Virus record (IMG/VR): IMGVR_UViG_3300037101_000175
Coordinates: 1-26,932 of that record
Reading direction: 5' to 3' (one strand)
DNA from: a virus
DNA length: 26,932 nt
A program made the position numbers and the translations under genes. This document shows positions 1 through 7,255 of this stretch, in pieces. Positions within the stretch are counted from its first letter, which is position 1, and every line of letters starts with the position of its first letter. The notes below the pieces were generated by a model that ran no database searches, was not told where the DNA came from, and saw only the letters and a list, made by a program, of their open reading frames with translations.

Positions 1-183
1 TCGGGCTCGGGCTCGGGCGCGGGCCAGGGCTGGGGCACGGGCTGGGGCTCGGGCGGGGGCTGGGGCTCGGGCAGGGGCGCGGGCCAGGGCGAGGGCGAGG
101 GCTGGGGCGAGGGCGAGGGCTGGGGCTCGGGCTCGGGCGAGGGCTCGGGCTGGGGCTCGGGCGCGGGAGGCGACAATAAATGA
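1..183 (+). CDS. C-terminal end of Gly-X dipeptide-repeat protein (partial)
   Basis: The first 60 codons of frame 1 are open and end in TGA at 181-183; the 5' end lies outside the window. The visible protein is 28 consecutive X-Gly dipeptides followed by AGGDNK. X is mostly Ser, Trp, Glu, Ala or Gln, with six Trp. At DNA level this is a hexamer repeat NNGGGC in which only the first two or three bases vary. The stop overlaps the ATG of the helicase gene (ATGA), so the two are probably translationally coupled in the replication operon. I do not recognise the upstream domain. Low-complexity Gly-X tails occur at the C-termini of various phage hypothetical proteins, but their function is unknown to me. 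Confidence 0.75.
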   Translation, partial: SGSGSGAGQGWGTGWGSGGGWGSGRGAGQGEGEGWGEGEGWGSGSGEGSGWGSGAGGDNK

Positions 184-1889
184 GGCTGGATTTTCTCTCC
201 ATGCTCGACGGGGGCGGCATATTCGTCGCGGAATGTTCGTTCCATGATCGGGCGATCCCCAAAGAGGCAGGGTTCCGGTGGGACCCGGCAGCCAGGAGGT
301 GGTGGTCATCCGACGCGAGGGTTGCCGCGACACTGGCGAAATACTCCGCGACACCAGCCGCCCGCGAGGCCCTTGCCCGCGCCGGGGAGCGCAGTCTGGC
401 TGCGGCGCTGGAGAGCGCTGCGACCGATGCAAAACTCGATATCCCCACGCCGCCGGGCCTGGCGTTGCTCCCCTACCAGCGCGCAGGGGTGGCCTACGCG
501 CTCAAGCGTCCTGCGACGCTGATCGCCGACGAGATGGGTCTGGGGAAAACGGTGCAGGCTATTGGAGTCGCGAATTGTGTAGAGGACCTGCGCCGAGTGC
601 TGATTGTCTGCCCCGCGTCGCTGCGACTCAACTGGCAGCGGGAGTGGACCAAGTGGACCACCCACAGGGCGCGGCCTGTGGTTGTTACGGACACCTGGCA
701 CGCCTCGATCGGCGGTTCGGACCTGATGCTGCCGATCGACGGACTGGTCGTCGTCGTCGTCAGCTACGACGGGTTGCGCAAGCACAAGAAGCAGATCGAC
801 GTCGTATCCTGGGATTTGCTGATCCTCGACGAGGTGCATCAATGCAACAACCTGCAGACCGTCCGAACGCGTCAAGTATTCGGCTACCAGAAGCAGGGCC
901 ATAAGGATTATCACCGGCCATTGACGGCAAGGCGCCGGCTGGCGCTGACAGGGACGCCCATCACCAACCGGGCTGCGGACTTATGGCCTCTCGTCAAGAG
1001 CTACGATCCGACGGGCCTGGGCGCCAAGCGCGATGACTTCTGGCACCGCTACGTGTATCCCGTGATGGCGCCCGCCAATCTTGCGGGCAGGGACGCGAGC
1101 GACTATATTCGAAACACCGAGGCGCACCGGTTGCGGGAATTGCATGACCGCCTACGCGCGTCGATCATGGTCCGCAGGCTGAAGGCAGACGTGCTGACCG
1201 AATTGCCGCCAAAGAGGCGACAGATGGTGCTGCTCGACAGCCCAGCCGCCGCAGCCCTGGTCGGCAAGGAGCAGCGTTTTTTAGCCAGAAAACGGGCCGA
1301 ATTGGAGGCGCTGAGGATCGAGGGCGCAGCATCTAAGTTGGCGCACTGGAAGGGCTGCCTGTTCGAGGAGACGAGCAGGATTCGCCACGAATCAGCCGTC
1401 GCCAAAATCCCTGCCGCAATCGAGCATATCTATGAAGTGCTTGAGAACGTCAACAAGGTTGTGGTTTTCGCCCATCACCACGACGTCATCGACGCCCTCA
1501 TGCATGCGCTGCCGGCCGCGATCAAGCTGGACGGACGCATGGCGCCGCAAGATCGTCAGGCCGCGGTCGACCGCTTCCAGGCCGATCCGAAAATCCGCGT
1601 GTTTGTCGGCTCGATCAAGGCTGCAGGTGTCGGTCTGACTTTGACCGCCGCCAGCGTGGTCCTATTTGTGGAGCTCGATTGGACGCCGGCAGCCATGGTA
1701 CAGGCCGAGGACCGGCTGCACCGGATCGGCCAGATGTCGTCGGTCCTCGTCCACCACCTGGTGATTGACGGCTCGATCGACCAGAGGATGAGCCAGGTGC
1801 TGATCGCCAAGGCCGATATCATCGGCCAGGTGCTCGACGGCACGACGCCGGCCGACGATGGCAGTGTGATCGACTCTGTGCTCAAATGA
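180..1889 (+). CDS. SNF2-family DNA helicase/translocase
   Basis: Superfamily 2 ATPase of the SNF2 type, 569 aa, expected to translocate on DNA during replication or recombination. Lobe 1 has Walker A DEMGLGKT at residues 117-124, the DEAH-box variant DEVH at 217-220 and motif III LTGTP at 256-260. Lobe 2 has the motif V region VGSIKAAGVGLTLT and motif VI AEDRLHRIGQ, typical of SMARCAL1-like and phage SNF2 enzymes. Residues of about 20-45 (IPKEAGFRWDPAARRWW) look like the short N-terminal module often fused to such phage helicases. The ATG overlaps the preceding stop and follows GGGAGG, which supports this start. It is the first complete gene of the rightward replication operon. The family call is firm; the exact role is inferred. 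Confidence 0.95.
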   Translation: MRLDFLSMLDGGGIFVAECSFHDRAIPKEAGFRWDPAARRWWSSDARVAATLAKYSATPAAREALARAGERSLAAALESAATDAKLDIPTPPGLALLPYQRAGVAYALKRPATLIADEMGLGKTVQAIGVANCVEDLRRVLIVCPASLRLNWQREWTKWTTHRARPVVVTDTWHASIGGSDLMLPIDGLVVVVVSYDGLRKHKKQIDVVSWDLLILDEVHQCNNLQTVRTRQVFGYQKQGHKDYHRPLTARRRLALTGTPITNRAADLWPLVKSYDPTGLGAKRDDFWHRYVYPVMAPANLAGRDASDYIRNTEAHRLRELHDRLRASIMVRRLKADVLTELPPKRRQMVLLDSPAAAALVGKEQRFLARKRAELEALRIEGAASKLAHWKGCLFEETSRIRHESAVAKIPAAIEHIYEVLENVNKVVVFAHHHDVIDALMHALPAAIKLDGRMAPQDRQAAVDRFQADPKIRVFVGSIKAAGVGLTLTAASVVLFVELDWTPAAMVQAEDRLHRIGQMSSVLVHHLVIDGSIDQRMSQVLIAKADIIGQVLDGTTPADDGSVIDSVLK

Positions 1890-1896
1890 CGCTTGA

Positions 1897-2014
1897 TCTT
1901 TATCTTAATCCATAAGATAAGGGTGGGGAGGGGCGGCCGGTTTGGCCGCCGATCAATCCAGTCTCCTCCTGCTGGAATGCCGCCCCTCCAGTTTTTCCGG
2001 GGCGCGAGGGGGGG
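1897..2014 (+). promoter_or_regulatory. Structured leader before the primase gene
   Basis: Intergenic region with nested inverted repeats. An AT-rich palindrome TTATCTTA/TAAGATAA (1900-1907 and 1913-1920, 5-nt loop) lies just after the helicase gene. It is followed by an 11-bp perfect inverted repeat GGAGGGGCGGC / GCCGCCCCTCC (1927-1937 and 1979-1989). Two smaller hairpins lie inside: GGCGGCC/GGCCGCC (1932-1938 and 1944-1950) and TCCAG/CTGGA (1957-1961 and 1972-1976). The CCCCTCC arm could alternatively pair with the purine-rich ribosome binding site at about 2006-2014. It could be an operator plus attenuator or a translational switch. No T-tract follows, so a classical terminator is unlikely. 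Confidence 0.45.
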
Positions 2015-2019
2015 CTATC

Positions 2020-3003
2020 ATGGGAAAATATTCTGATTCGCAAATTGACGCGGCGCGCGGTTCCGTCGTTCTGAGCGCCCTGGTGGCGCCGGTGACGGCG
2101 CTGAAGCGATCCGGCCGAAATCTGGTTGGGCTCTGCCCGTTCCACGCCGAGAGGACGCCGAGCTTCTTTGTCGACGACGAGCGCGGATCGTATCATTGCT
2201 TCGGCTGCGGCGCCCGTGGCGACGCCATCGAGTTTGTCATGCAGATGCAGAGTCTAGATTTCCCCGGTGCCATGGCGTGGCTCGGCAGCAGGGCGCCGTT
2301 CGACGACGGCGTCCGCCTGGTGCCGCGGGCCGTGCGCCCCGTCGACGCGTCGCTGGTGGCTGCGATTCGGGCCAAAGAGATTGCCGCGGGGCGGGCCTGG
2401 GGGCGGGTGATCCCGATTTCGGGGACGCCAGCCCAACACTATCTCCACAGCCGCGGGATTCTGAACCTGCGATCGGTCTCCGACATCGGGTTCTCCCCGA
2501 CCGAATATTGTCATGTCGTCCGTGGCGAGCGCCCGGCGCTGGTCGCTATCATGCGCAACGCAGCCTCGGCGCCGACCGCGCTCCAGTACATTTTCCTCGA
2601 GGGAGACGGATCGTCGGTGCGTGACGAGCGCGGACGTCGGGTCAAGCGCACGCGGGGCTCGATGCAGTCCGGCGCCGTCCGCCTGGCCGATCCTCTGGAG
2701 ACGCTGGGACTGGCCGGATCGGTCGAAGACGCGCTGTCGGTAATGGCGCTGTTCTCCCTCCCCTGCTGGGCCACCTGTGGTGAATCTAGGCTGTCGCGCG
2801 TGGCTATCCCGGCGATGGTGCGGAATCTCATTATCTACGCCGACAACGACGCGGCGGGCTGGAGCGAGGCGAACAAGGCCGCCGAGGCGCACCGTGACCT
2901 CGCGGTCACCATCATCGCGCCGGTGGGCCACAAGGACTGGAACGACGCGCTGCAGGCGGAAAGCACAGACAGCCAGGTCACGCACCGGGAGATGGTGCCA
3001 TGA
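2020..3003 (+). CDS. DNA primase (CHC2 zinc finger + Toprim)
   Basis: Putative primase, 327 aa, synthesising RNA primers for phage DNA replication. The N-terminal CHC2 zinc finger has C39, H42, C60 and C63 in CPFH...HCFGC. The C-terminal Toprim part has the conserved Glu in AGSVEDALSV and the metal-binding DND at residues 275-277 (YADNDAAG). The middle is diverged. A longer reading frame opens at 1942. I prefer the ATG at 2020 because it follows GCGAGGGGGGG and begins where homology-like sequence (MGKYSDSQID) begins, whereas 1942-2019 falls in the structured leader. Its stop overlaps the next ATG. It sits between the helicase and the RepA-like ATPase/SSB genes, consistent with a phage replisome. 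Confidence 0.93.
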   Translation: MGKYSDSQIDAARGSVVLSALVAPVTALKRSGRNLVGLCPFHAERTPSFFVDDERGSYHCFGCGARGDAIEFVMQMQSLDFPGAMAWLGSRAPFDDGVRLVPRAVRPVDASLVAAIRAKEIAAGRAWGRVIPISGTPAQHYLHSRGILNLRSVSDIGFSPTEYCHVVRGERPALVAIMRNAASAPTALQYIFLEGDGSSVRDERGRRVKRTRGSMQSGAVRLADPLETLGLAGSVEDALSVMALFSLPCWATCGESRLSRVAIPAMVRNLIIYADNDAAGWSEANKAAEAHRDLAVTIIAPVGHKDWNDALQAESTDSQVTHREMVP

Positions 3004-3320
3004 GCATGTCGTTGGAGGAGCGCCACCAAGCGATCGTAGCGGCTTACGAGGCGGGCGAGAAGGTCAACGCGATTGAGGCAATGTTCGGCGTCACCTGCGG
3101 CGCCATCTATCACGTCATCCGAAAGTTCCGCGTCCCGCTCCGCCAGCGCCACGCGGATCGGCCGAAGCGTGTAAACGCGGCGAGGCTGGCTGCTGCCGTC
3201 GGTGCCTACCGGGCGGGTGAGCGCACGGCTGACATCGTCACCCGGCACGGAATGGGGGTTTGCGCCCTTTATCGGGCCCTGCGCAAAGAGGGAGTCCCAT
3301 TACGCCATGGACGCCATTGA
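3000..3320 (+). CDS. Small protein with two tandem helix-turn-helix motifs
   Basis: A 106-aa basic protein that starts at the ATGA overlap with the primase stop; a second Met codon at 3006 is a possible start. It contains two diverged copies of the same unit. Residues of about 8-42 include AIVAAYEAGEKVNAIEAMFG and IYHVIRKFRVPLR. Residues of about 62-104 include AAAVGAYRAGERTADIVTRHG and LYRALRKEGVPLR. Each resembles the HTH of resolvases or transposase-like HTH proteins, with the helix pattern IEAMFGVTCGAIYHVIRK. It probably binds DNA as an internally pseudosymmetric monomer. Role unknown: a replication accessory or regulator of the early operon are both possible. Confidence 0.8.
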   Translation: MSMSLEERHQAIVAAYEAGEKVNAIEAMFGVTCGAIYHVIRKFRVPLRQRHADRPKRVNAARLAAAVGAYRAGERTADIVTRHGMGVCALYRALRKEGVPLRHGRH

Positions 3321-3480
3321 CCGAAATCCGGCGAATGAAATTCGCGTGCTGGAGAATCTCGTGGCGCACCACCATCGGCGCACCGATGACCCGGATGACG
3401 CTGCAGCGGCCATTGCCGCGTGCCTGGAGGAGATTGAATATTGGCGGAATTGGCGTCCGAAGAAGGGAAGGGGGAGGTGA
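3307..3480 (+). CDS. Small hypothetical protein, 57 aa
   Basis: ORF beginning MDAIDRNPANEIRVLENLV, overlapping the 3' end of the double-HTH gene by 14 bases, with GAGGGAG some 13 bases upstream of the ATG. The sequence is acidic in the middle (RRTDDPDDAAAAI) and ends in a basic tail (RPKKGRGR). It is probably largely helical. Its stop overlaps the next ATG at 3480, matching the tight overlaps of this operon. I do not recognise a family. The reading frame extends upstream to 3202 but that part overlaps the HTH gene and lacks a good ribosome binding site. Confidence 0.6.
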   Translation: MDAIDRNPANEIRVLENLVAHHHRRTDDPDDAAAAIAACLEEIEYWRNWRPKKGRGR

Positions 3481-3599
3481 TGGATCACGAAAATGCCTGG
3501 ATGTGGACTGTCGTATTTCTGGTGATTGTGGTTCTCGCCGCCGGCTGGGCGATCATCGACCCGGACCACGACCACCTAGACCCGGAGGACGGCGAATGA
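3480..3599 (+). CDS. Very small single-span membrane protein, 39 aa
   Basis: A 39-codon ORF starting MDHENAWMWTVVFLVIVVLA and ending in an Asp/His-rich tail DPDHDHLDPEDGE. The ATG overlaps the stop of the preceding small gene and follows GGGGGAGG; the TGA at 3597-3599 overlaps the ATG of the ATPase gene. One hydrophobic segment (residues of about 8-25, WTVVFLVIVVLAAGWAII) should span the membrane once, leaving an acidic C-terminal tail. Small membrane proteins in early phage operons are common but of varied function. The tight overlaps on both sides are the main evidence that it is translated. Confidence 0.6.
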   Translation: MDHENAWMWTVVFLVIVVLAAGWAIIDPDHDHLDPEDGE

Positions 3600-4495
3600 G
3601 CGCCGTTGCCCACGGCAAGTGGGAACAGTCGCGGACGACGGGCTCACCCTCGGCCTTCCGGCCCTTCTGCCCTGGCGGCTGGGAGGGTAAGCGGGCTCCC
3701 GGCTACGACTGGTTGGTCGACGGATGTTTTTTGAAGGGGACCGTCGCGATGCTGTCGGGCGATGGCGGCCTCGGCAAGAGTCTGCTGATGCAGCAGCTCT
3801 GCACCGCAGCAGCGACAGGCCAGGAGTGGCTCGGCCTGGCGACACAACGGTGCCGCACCTTTGCCCTATTTTGTGAGGACGACGTGGGGGAGCTGCACCG
3901 GCGCCAAGAGAAAATCAACAAGCACTACGGCGTAGCAGGCGGGGAGCTGGAGGACGTGCTCTACGCCAGCCGGGCCGGCGAGGACTCGGTGTTGATGCGC
4001 TTCCCAAAATGGGGGCAGGACGGTGAGACAACGGCGCTCTACACGCAGCTTACGCATTCCTGTCGCGATCTGGGGGCGCAACTGATCGTCGTCGATACCC
4101 TGGCAGACACTTTCGCCGGCAACGAGGTCGACCGCAACCAGCCGCGGACTTTCGTCCGGGCTCTGCGCCGGCTGGCGATCGAACTGCAGGCCTGTGTCAT
4201 CCTCACCCAGCACCCGAGCATGATGGGGATGCAGAGCGGCACCGGGTCCTCGGGCAGCACCGGATGGAATAACTCGGTGCGGTCGCGCCTGTATTTGACC
4301 AGCCCGAAGCCCAACCGCGACGGCGATATCGAGGATCGTAACGTGCGGTGGCTGAAGACGATGAAAGCAAACCACGGCCAAACGGGAGGGAAGCTGAAGT
4401 TGAGGTGGCTCGACGGGGTGTTCGTCCGAGACGACATCAAACCGCCGACGGTCGACTGGACGTCGCCGCAGATGGATATGGAGTGGAGAGAATGA
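3596..4495 (+). CDS. RepA-like RecA-fold ATPase (putative replicative helicase)
   Basis: AAA_25/RepA-type hexameric ATPase, 299 aa, probably the helicase or helicase loader of the phage replisome. Walker A is GDGGLGKS at residues 55-62. Walker B is LIVVDT at 163-168 with D167. A conserved TQHPS (204-208) and the Gly/Ser-rich loop with GSTGWNNSVRSRLYL follow, as in RepA-like plasmid and phage ATPases. The frame is open upstream to 3260, but the ATG at 3596 follows GGAGGACGGCGA and overlaps the preceding stop, so it is preferred. The 3' end overlaps the SSB start (ATGA). Placement after primase and before SSB supports a replication role. Confidence 0.9.
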   Translation: MSAVAHGKWEQSRTTGSPSAFRPFCPGGWEGKRAPGYDWLVDGCFLKGTVAMLSGDGGLGKSLLMQQLCTAAATGQEWLGLATQRCRTFALFCEDDVGELHRRQEKINKHYGVAGGELEDVLYASRAGEDSVLMRFPKWGQDGETTALYTQLTHSCRDLGAQLIVVDTLADTFAGNEVDRNQPRTFVRALRRLAIELQACVILTQHPSMMGMQSGTGSSGSTGWNNSVRSRLYLTSPKPNRDGDIEDRNVRWLKTMKANHGQTGGKLKLRWLDGVFVRDDIKPPTVDWTSPQMDMEWRE

Positions 4496-4893
4496 ACAAC
4501 CTAACAATCGCAGGGATACTTGGCCGCGACGCGGAGACGAAGACCACCAACAACGGCAAGGATTACACCAAGTTTTCTGTCGCGGTCAAAGACGGCTGGG
4601 GCGAGAACGAAAAGACGCTATGGGTTGACTGCACCATGTGGGGGGACCGCGGCGCCAAGCTGGCGCAGTACCTGACCAAAGGGTTAAAGATTACGGCCTC
4701 GGGACGAGCGGGAGTCAACGTCTGGTCGGCAAAGGATAGCGGAGAAGCCAAGGGGAGTCTCACCCTGTCCATCGACCAGGTGACCTTGCAGAGCGGACGG
4801 AAGGACGATGGGGATTCGGGGGAGAGGCAGCAGAAAAAATCGTTCAAGTCGAACAGCAACGATTTCGACTTGGACGACGAAATCCCCTTTTAA
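4492..4893 (+). CDS. ssb: Single-stranded DNA-binding protein
   Basis: A 133-aa SSB. The N-terminal OB fold begins MNNLTIAGILGRDAETK and includes KFSVAVKD and the aromatic strand TLWVDCTMWGDRGAKLAQYL, the usual SSB core. A short flexible linker rich in Lys, Gln and Ser is followed by the acidic tip DLDDEIPF, which recruits partner proteins in the SSB family. It coats ssDNA during replication and would also serve the YqaJ/ERF recombination pair encoded downstream. The ATG at 4492 overlaps the ATPase stop and has GGAGAG just upstream. Its TAA at 4891-4893 shares bases with the stop of the convergent DUF1064 gene, so the two operons meet back to back with no spacer. Confidence 0.97.
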   Translation: MNNLTIAGILGRDAETKTTNNGKDYTKFSVAVKDGWGENEKTLWVDCTMWGDRGAKLAQYLTKGLKITASGRAGVNVWSAKDSGEAKGSLTLSIDQVTLQSGRKDDGDSGERQQKKSFKSNSNDFDLDDEIPF

Positions 4894-5246
4894 CCAATGA
4901 TGGTGACGCGGACGCCGTGGATTGCCTCCACGAGCGCCCGCTTCAGCCGGCTGACGTCGGTGTCCATACCTTTGACGTCCTCGACGACCATGGCGCCGCC
5001 CGCATCGAGATAGCTGAAGTCCGCCAAGTATTTGACCGCTCGCCCATTGGGGAATCCTTCTGATCGAATCTTCACCGGCCTTCCCTCGATCACGATGGGG
5101 AAGGCCGGCTGCGTTTTCATGTCGCTGATTCGGCCGGAACGCTCCAACATCCGCAGCTCGCTGTAGCGGCGCGCCTCGGCTTTGCTGGCAAAGCGAAGGC
5201 CGTCGACCACAGTGGCGACGGCCTTGTATTTGTGCGGCCTGCTCAT
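4890..5246 (-). CDS. DUF1064 family protein (PD-(D/E)XK nuclease-like)
   Basis: A 118-aa phage protein matching the DUF1064 pattern. The start HKYKAVATVVDGLRFASKAE is followed by ARRYSELRMLERSGRISD, then YLADFSYLD and VVEDVKGMDT, and ends in a short basic/hydrophobic segment. The arrangement E24, D76, E89/D90 and K92 fits the endonuclease-like fold proposed for this family. Members are frequent in phage early regions and are thought to be nucleases or Holliday-junction resolvase-like, but the activity is not proven. Its ATG overlaps the stop of the preceding gene (ATGA). It is the last gene of the leftward HTH operon and converges on SSB with overlapping stop codons. Confidence 0.9.
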   Translation of the reverse strand: MSRPHKYKAVATVVDGLRFASKAEARRYSELRMLERSGRISDMKTQPAFPIVIEGRPVKIRSEGFPNGRAVKYLADFSYLDAGGAMVVEDVKGMDTDVSRLKRALVEAIHGVRVTIIG

Positions 5247-5590
5247 ACGCCTTCCCCCGACAGCGCGTCAAGGAAGTTCGATTGCTCACCCAGATTGAGC
5301 GCGGCGAACGTCTCACGCAAGCAATCCTGCAGCATATCCCTGTCGTCGGTCTCCAGCTTGTAAAAGCGGCGGGCAATATTGAAGTCGGTGACTTTCATCC
5401 CGAGGCTGCCCTTGATGCACGTGTTCTTCAGCGTCGACTTCGCGGCCTGAAGCTCCTTGATGGTGTCGTCGATCCGGTCAAGCTCAGCCATTGTCGACCG
5501 GATGATCTCTGCTCGCCCCTGCATGTTGTGCTGCGGGGAAACTGGCTCGAACTCATCCTTCCCCTTGCCTGCCCTCGGCTTGCTGCTCAT
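5243..5590 (-). CDS. Helical DNA-binding-like protein (GapR-reminiscent)
   Basis: A 115-aa protein: a charged N-terminal tail (MSSKPRAGKGKDEFEP), then a predicted coiled coil (AELDRIDDTIKELQAAKSTL), then a conserved-looking segment (KGSLGMKVTDFNIARRFYKL) and an acidic helical end. The pattern of a coiled coil followed by a G-x-x-V-x-x-x-x-R segment recalls GapR/DUF2312 proteins of alphaproteobacteria, but I cannot confirm that relationship. The ATG at 5590 follows AGGAG and overlaps the stop of the HTH gene. The frame is open upstream to 5845, but that part lies over the HTH gene in another frame. It lies in a three-gene operon with a regulator and a nuclease-like protein. Confidence 0.75.
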   Translation of the reverse strand: MSSKPRAGKGKDEFEPVSPQHNMQGRAEIIRSTMAELDRIDDTIKELQAAKSTLKNTCIKGSLGMKVTDFNIARRFYKLETDDRDMLQDCLRETFAALNLGEQSNFLDALSGEGV

Positions 5591-5811
5591 GTGTTGCTCT
5601 CCTGACTTATTTTCCACTCGATCAACTGGTTGATGGTCACCTCCCCCGCGGTGCAGAACTCGATTGTGCGAAGTGTCGATATTCGCGGGTCGACTCGGCC
5701 TGAGATGATCCCGTACAAATTCGACTGCGACATTTTGGCTCGCAGCGCAAAGGCGACGATTGATTCGTCGTGATCGTCGAGCCAGCGTCCGAGGGGGTTG
5801 TCGGTATTCAT
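5587..5811 (-). CDS. Cro/CI-like helix-turn-helix regulator
   Basis: A 74-aa DNA-binding protein with an XRE-type HTH at residues of about 17-45 (VAFALRAKMSQSNLYGIISG), followed by RVDPRISTLRTIEF, the usual recognition region of small phage repressors. It is transcribed away from the recombination operon and probably controls the divergent promoter region at 5812-5910. Start choice is uncertain. ATG at 5811 has no clear ribosome binding site, and TTG at 5841 would add ten residues and has only a weak AAGAAG upstream. Leaderless translation, as known for lambda cI, is a possibility. Its stop overlaps the next gene's ATG. Confidence 0.82.
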   Translation of the reverse strand: MNTDNPLGRWLDDHDESIVAFALRAKMSQSNLYGIISGRVDPRISTLRTIEFCTAGEVTINQLIEWKISQESNT

Positions 5812-5853
5812 GGTTGGGAGGATAGCAGAATTTTTTGCCAAACAATAATCTTC

Positions 5854-5898
5854 TTGCGGTCGGCTGGAGCCCCGTGTAATTTTGGATTAACGTAATTT
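5854..5898 (+). promoter_or_regulatory. Candidate rightward promoter with operator-like direct repeat
   Basis: A sigma70-like promoter can be read as TTGCGG (5854-5859), a 17-bp spacer and TAATTT (5877-5882), upstream of the gene at 5911. A 7-bp direct repeat GTAATTT lies at 5876-5882 and 5892-5898, covering the -10 box and the start region. That is where a repressor such as the divergently encoded HTH protein could act. The 99-bp divergent gap is otherwise unremarkable. This is pattern matching only. Confidence 0.4.
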
Positions 5899-5910
5899 CA
5901 GGGGGCGGCC

Positions 5911-6189
5911 ATGGTGCAGAGTATGGCGAAAATCCTCGCAGAGGCGGAAGAGCGCTTCATGGCGCGGAAGCACGAGACGATCCCGGCATCGTTTGCGACG
6001 GTCACTTTGGGGGGGGCTTATGGGGCCTTGATCGGCGGCCCGTACATGAGCCTGGACGATGCACTTGTCGACATCGAGCTCATCCCCGGTGATCCCGATT
6101 TCGGGGCCTACTACGGGACGATCCACATCGCCGCAGATGGCGATCTGACGTGGCTCGATCTGCGGCCCGAGTCGGAGGAAGCGAAATGA
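5911..6189 (+). CDS. Hypothetical protein, first gene of recombination operon
   Basis: A 92-aa acidic protein, MVQSMAKILAEAEERF..., with a central Gly-rich turn segment (TLGGAYGALIGGPYMSLDDA) and an acidic end. The ATG follows AGGGGGCGGCC; an internal ATG at 5923 is a possible alternative. No known domain is recognised. Its TGA overlaps the ATG of the YqaJ gene, so it is coupled to the exonuclease and is probably a small accessory early protein. The composition has no signal peptide or membrane span, suggesting a cytoplasmic location. Confidence 0.75.
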   Translation: MVQSMAKILAEAEERFMARKHETIPASFATVTLGGAYGALIGGPYMSLDDALVDIELIPGDPDFGAYYGTIHIAADGDLTWLDLRPESEEAK

Positions 6190-6989
6190 CGGCGCTTCTT
6201 GCACCTCATCCGCCGGAGTGGCATGCGGCCCGCCGGATGGGCATCGGCGGCAGCGACGCGGCTGCGATCGTCTCCGGCGATTGGCTCCGGCTGTGGCGGG
6301 AAAAGACCGGGCGCGCCGAGCCCGAGGATCTGTCGGGCAATTTCGCGGTGCAGCTCGGCACCGTCACCGAGGCGCTGAACCTGGCCTGGTACGAGCGGGT
6401 GATGATTCGCACCGTCAGCCGCCAGGGCGAGCAATGCGTCGCTGCCGACCACCCGTTTCTGCGCTGCACCCTGGACGGCTGGGACGCCGTCGACTGCTGC
6501 GTGATCCAGGCCAAGCATGTCAACGGCTTCGCCAAGATCGATGAGGTGGTCTCCCGCTACACCGCTCAGGTGAGCCACGAGATGATCGTCACCGGTGCGC
6601 CGAAAGCCATCCTGTCCGTGATCGTCGGGACCAACGCCCCGGTTTACGAGCGGGTTGACCTGGACGAGTGGTGGGCTTCCGACTATATCGGCCTTTGCCG
6701 CGATTTTTGGCGCCACGTCGAAAACGACGAGGAGCCGGTGCAGGGTGCACCGCTGGCGCCGCCGCCGAAGATCGAGAAGTTCCGCACGGTCTCGTTCGAG
6801 GGGAACAGCAACTGGGCAGCCTATGCCGCCGACTGGATCGATAACCGCGATTCGGCCAAGGCATTCGAGAAGGCCGCAAAAGAGATTAAATGCGCGGTCG
6901 AGGCAGACGTCGGCCTCGCGACAGGCCATGGCATCACGGTGTCCCGGAACAAGGCGGGCGCCCTATCCATATCCATCAAAAAGGTGTGA
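6186..6989 (+). CDS. YqaJ-type viral recombinase exonuclease
   Basis: A 267-aa protein of the lambda-exonuclease/YqaJ family (PD-(D/E)XK fold), expected to resect dsDNA ends and feed the ERF annealing protein encoded just downstream. Visible motifs are RMGIGGSDAAAI at residues 17-28, E62 in the helix after VQLGTVTEALN, D97 in CTLDGWD, and IQAKHVN with K110. The residue two before the catalytic Lys is Gln (Q108), where Glu is usual. The start at 6186 is set by the ATGA overlap with the previous gene; the frame opens 12 codons earlier. The C-terminal third (KIEKFRTVSFEG onward) is a helical extension. Confidence 0.88.
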   Translation: MTALLAPHPPEWHAARRMGIGGSDAAAIVSGDWLRLWREKTGRAEPEDLSGNFAVQLGTVTEALNLAWYERVMIRTVSRQGEQCVAADHPFLRCTLDGWDAVDCCVIQAKHVNGFAKIDEVVSRYTAQVSHEMIVTGAPKAILSVIVGTNAPVYERVDLDEWWASDYIGLCRDFWRHVENDEEPVQGAPLAPPPKIEKFRTVSFEGNSNWAAYAADWIDNRDSAKAFEKAAKEIKCAVEADVGLATGHGITVSRNKAGALSISIKKV

Positions 6990-6991
6990 AG

Positions 6992-7255
6992 ATGAAAATT
7001 AACCTGGGAAGTGAAGAGATCTCAGACGCAGTGCGGTTCTGGCTGGAGAGCAAGGTCGCGAATTTCGGCGAGTACATCATCACCGACATCGACGTTCCGT
7101 CGAAGTACTCGGCGTACAAAGAGGTCGAGGTGACTCTGGAACGCCGCAAGCTGGTGCCCATCGACCCTCGGGATATTCTGGCAGCCAAGCCCTGCCCCGT
7201 GGCGACGGCCGACGACGTTGCGCAATCCATGCTGGAGCACATCGACCATGAGTGA
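6992..7255 (+). CDS. Hypothetical protein between YqaJ and ERF genes
   Basis: An 87-aa protein starting MKINLGSEEISDAVRFWLES, with AAGGTG just upstream of the ATG at 6992. The frame is open from 6890 but earlier starts would sit inside the YqaJ gene. It has mixed alpha/beta character with a central strand-like part (YIITDIDVPSKYSAYKEVEV) and no recognised domain. It is sandwiched between the exonuclease and the annealing protein and overlaps the ERF start by eight bases, so it is probably a small accessory of the recombination module. Confidence 0.75.
   Translation: MKINLGSEEISDAVRFWLESKVANFGEYIITDIDVPSKYSAYKEVEVTLERRKLVPIDPRDILAAKPCPVATADDVAQSMLEHIDHE

Noticed and set aside
1942-2019. N-terminal extension of the primase
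   Set aside because: It lies over the structured leader, lacks a ribosome binding site and has no CHC2-like content; the ATG at 2020 has a good site.
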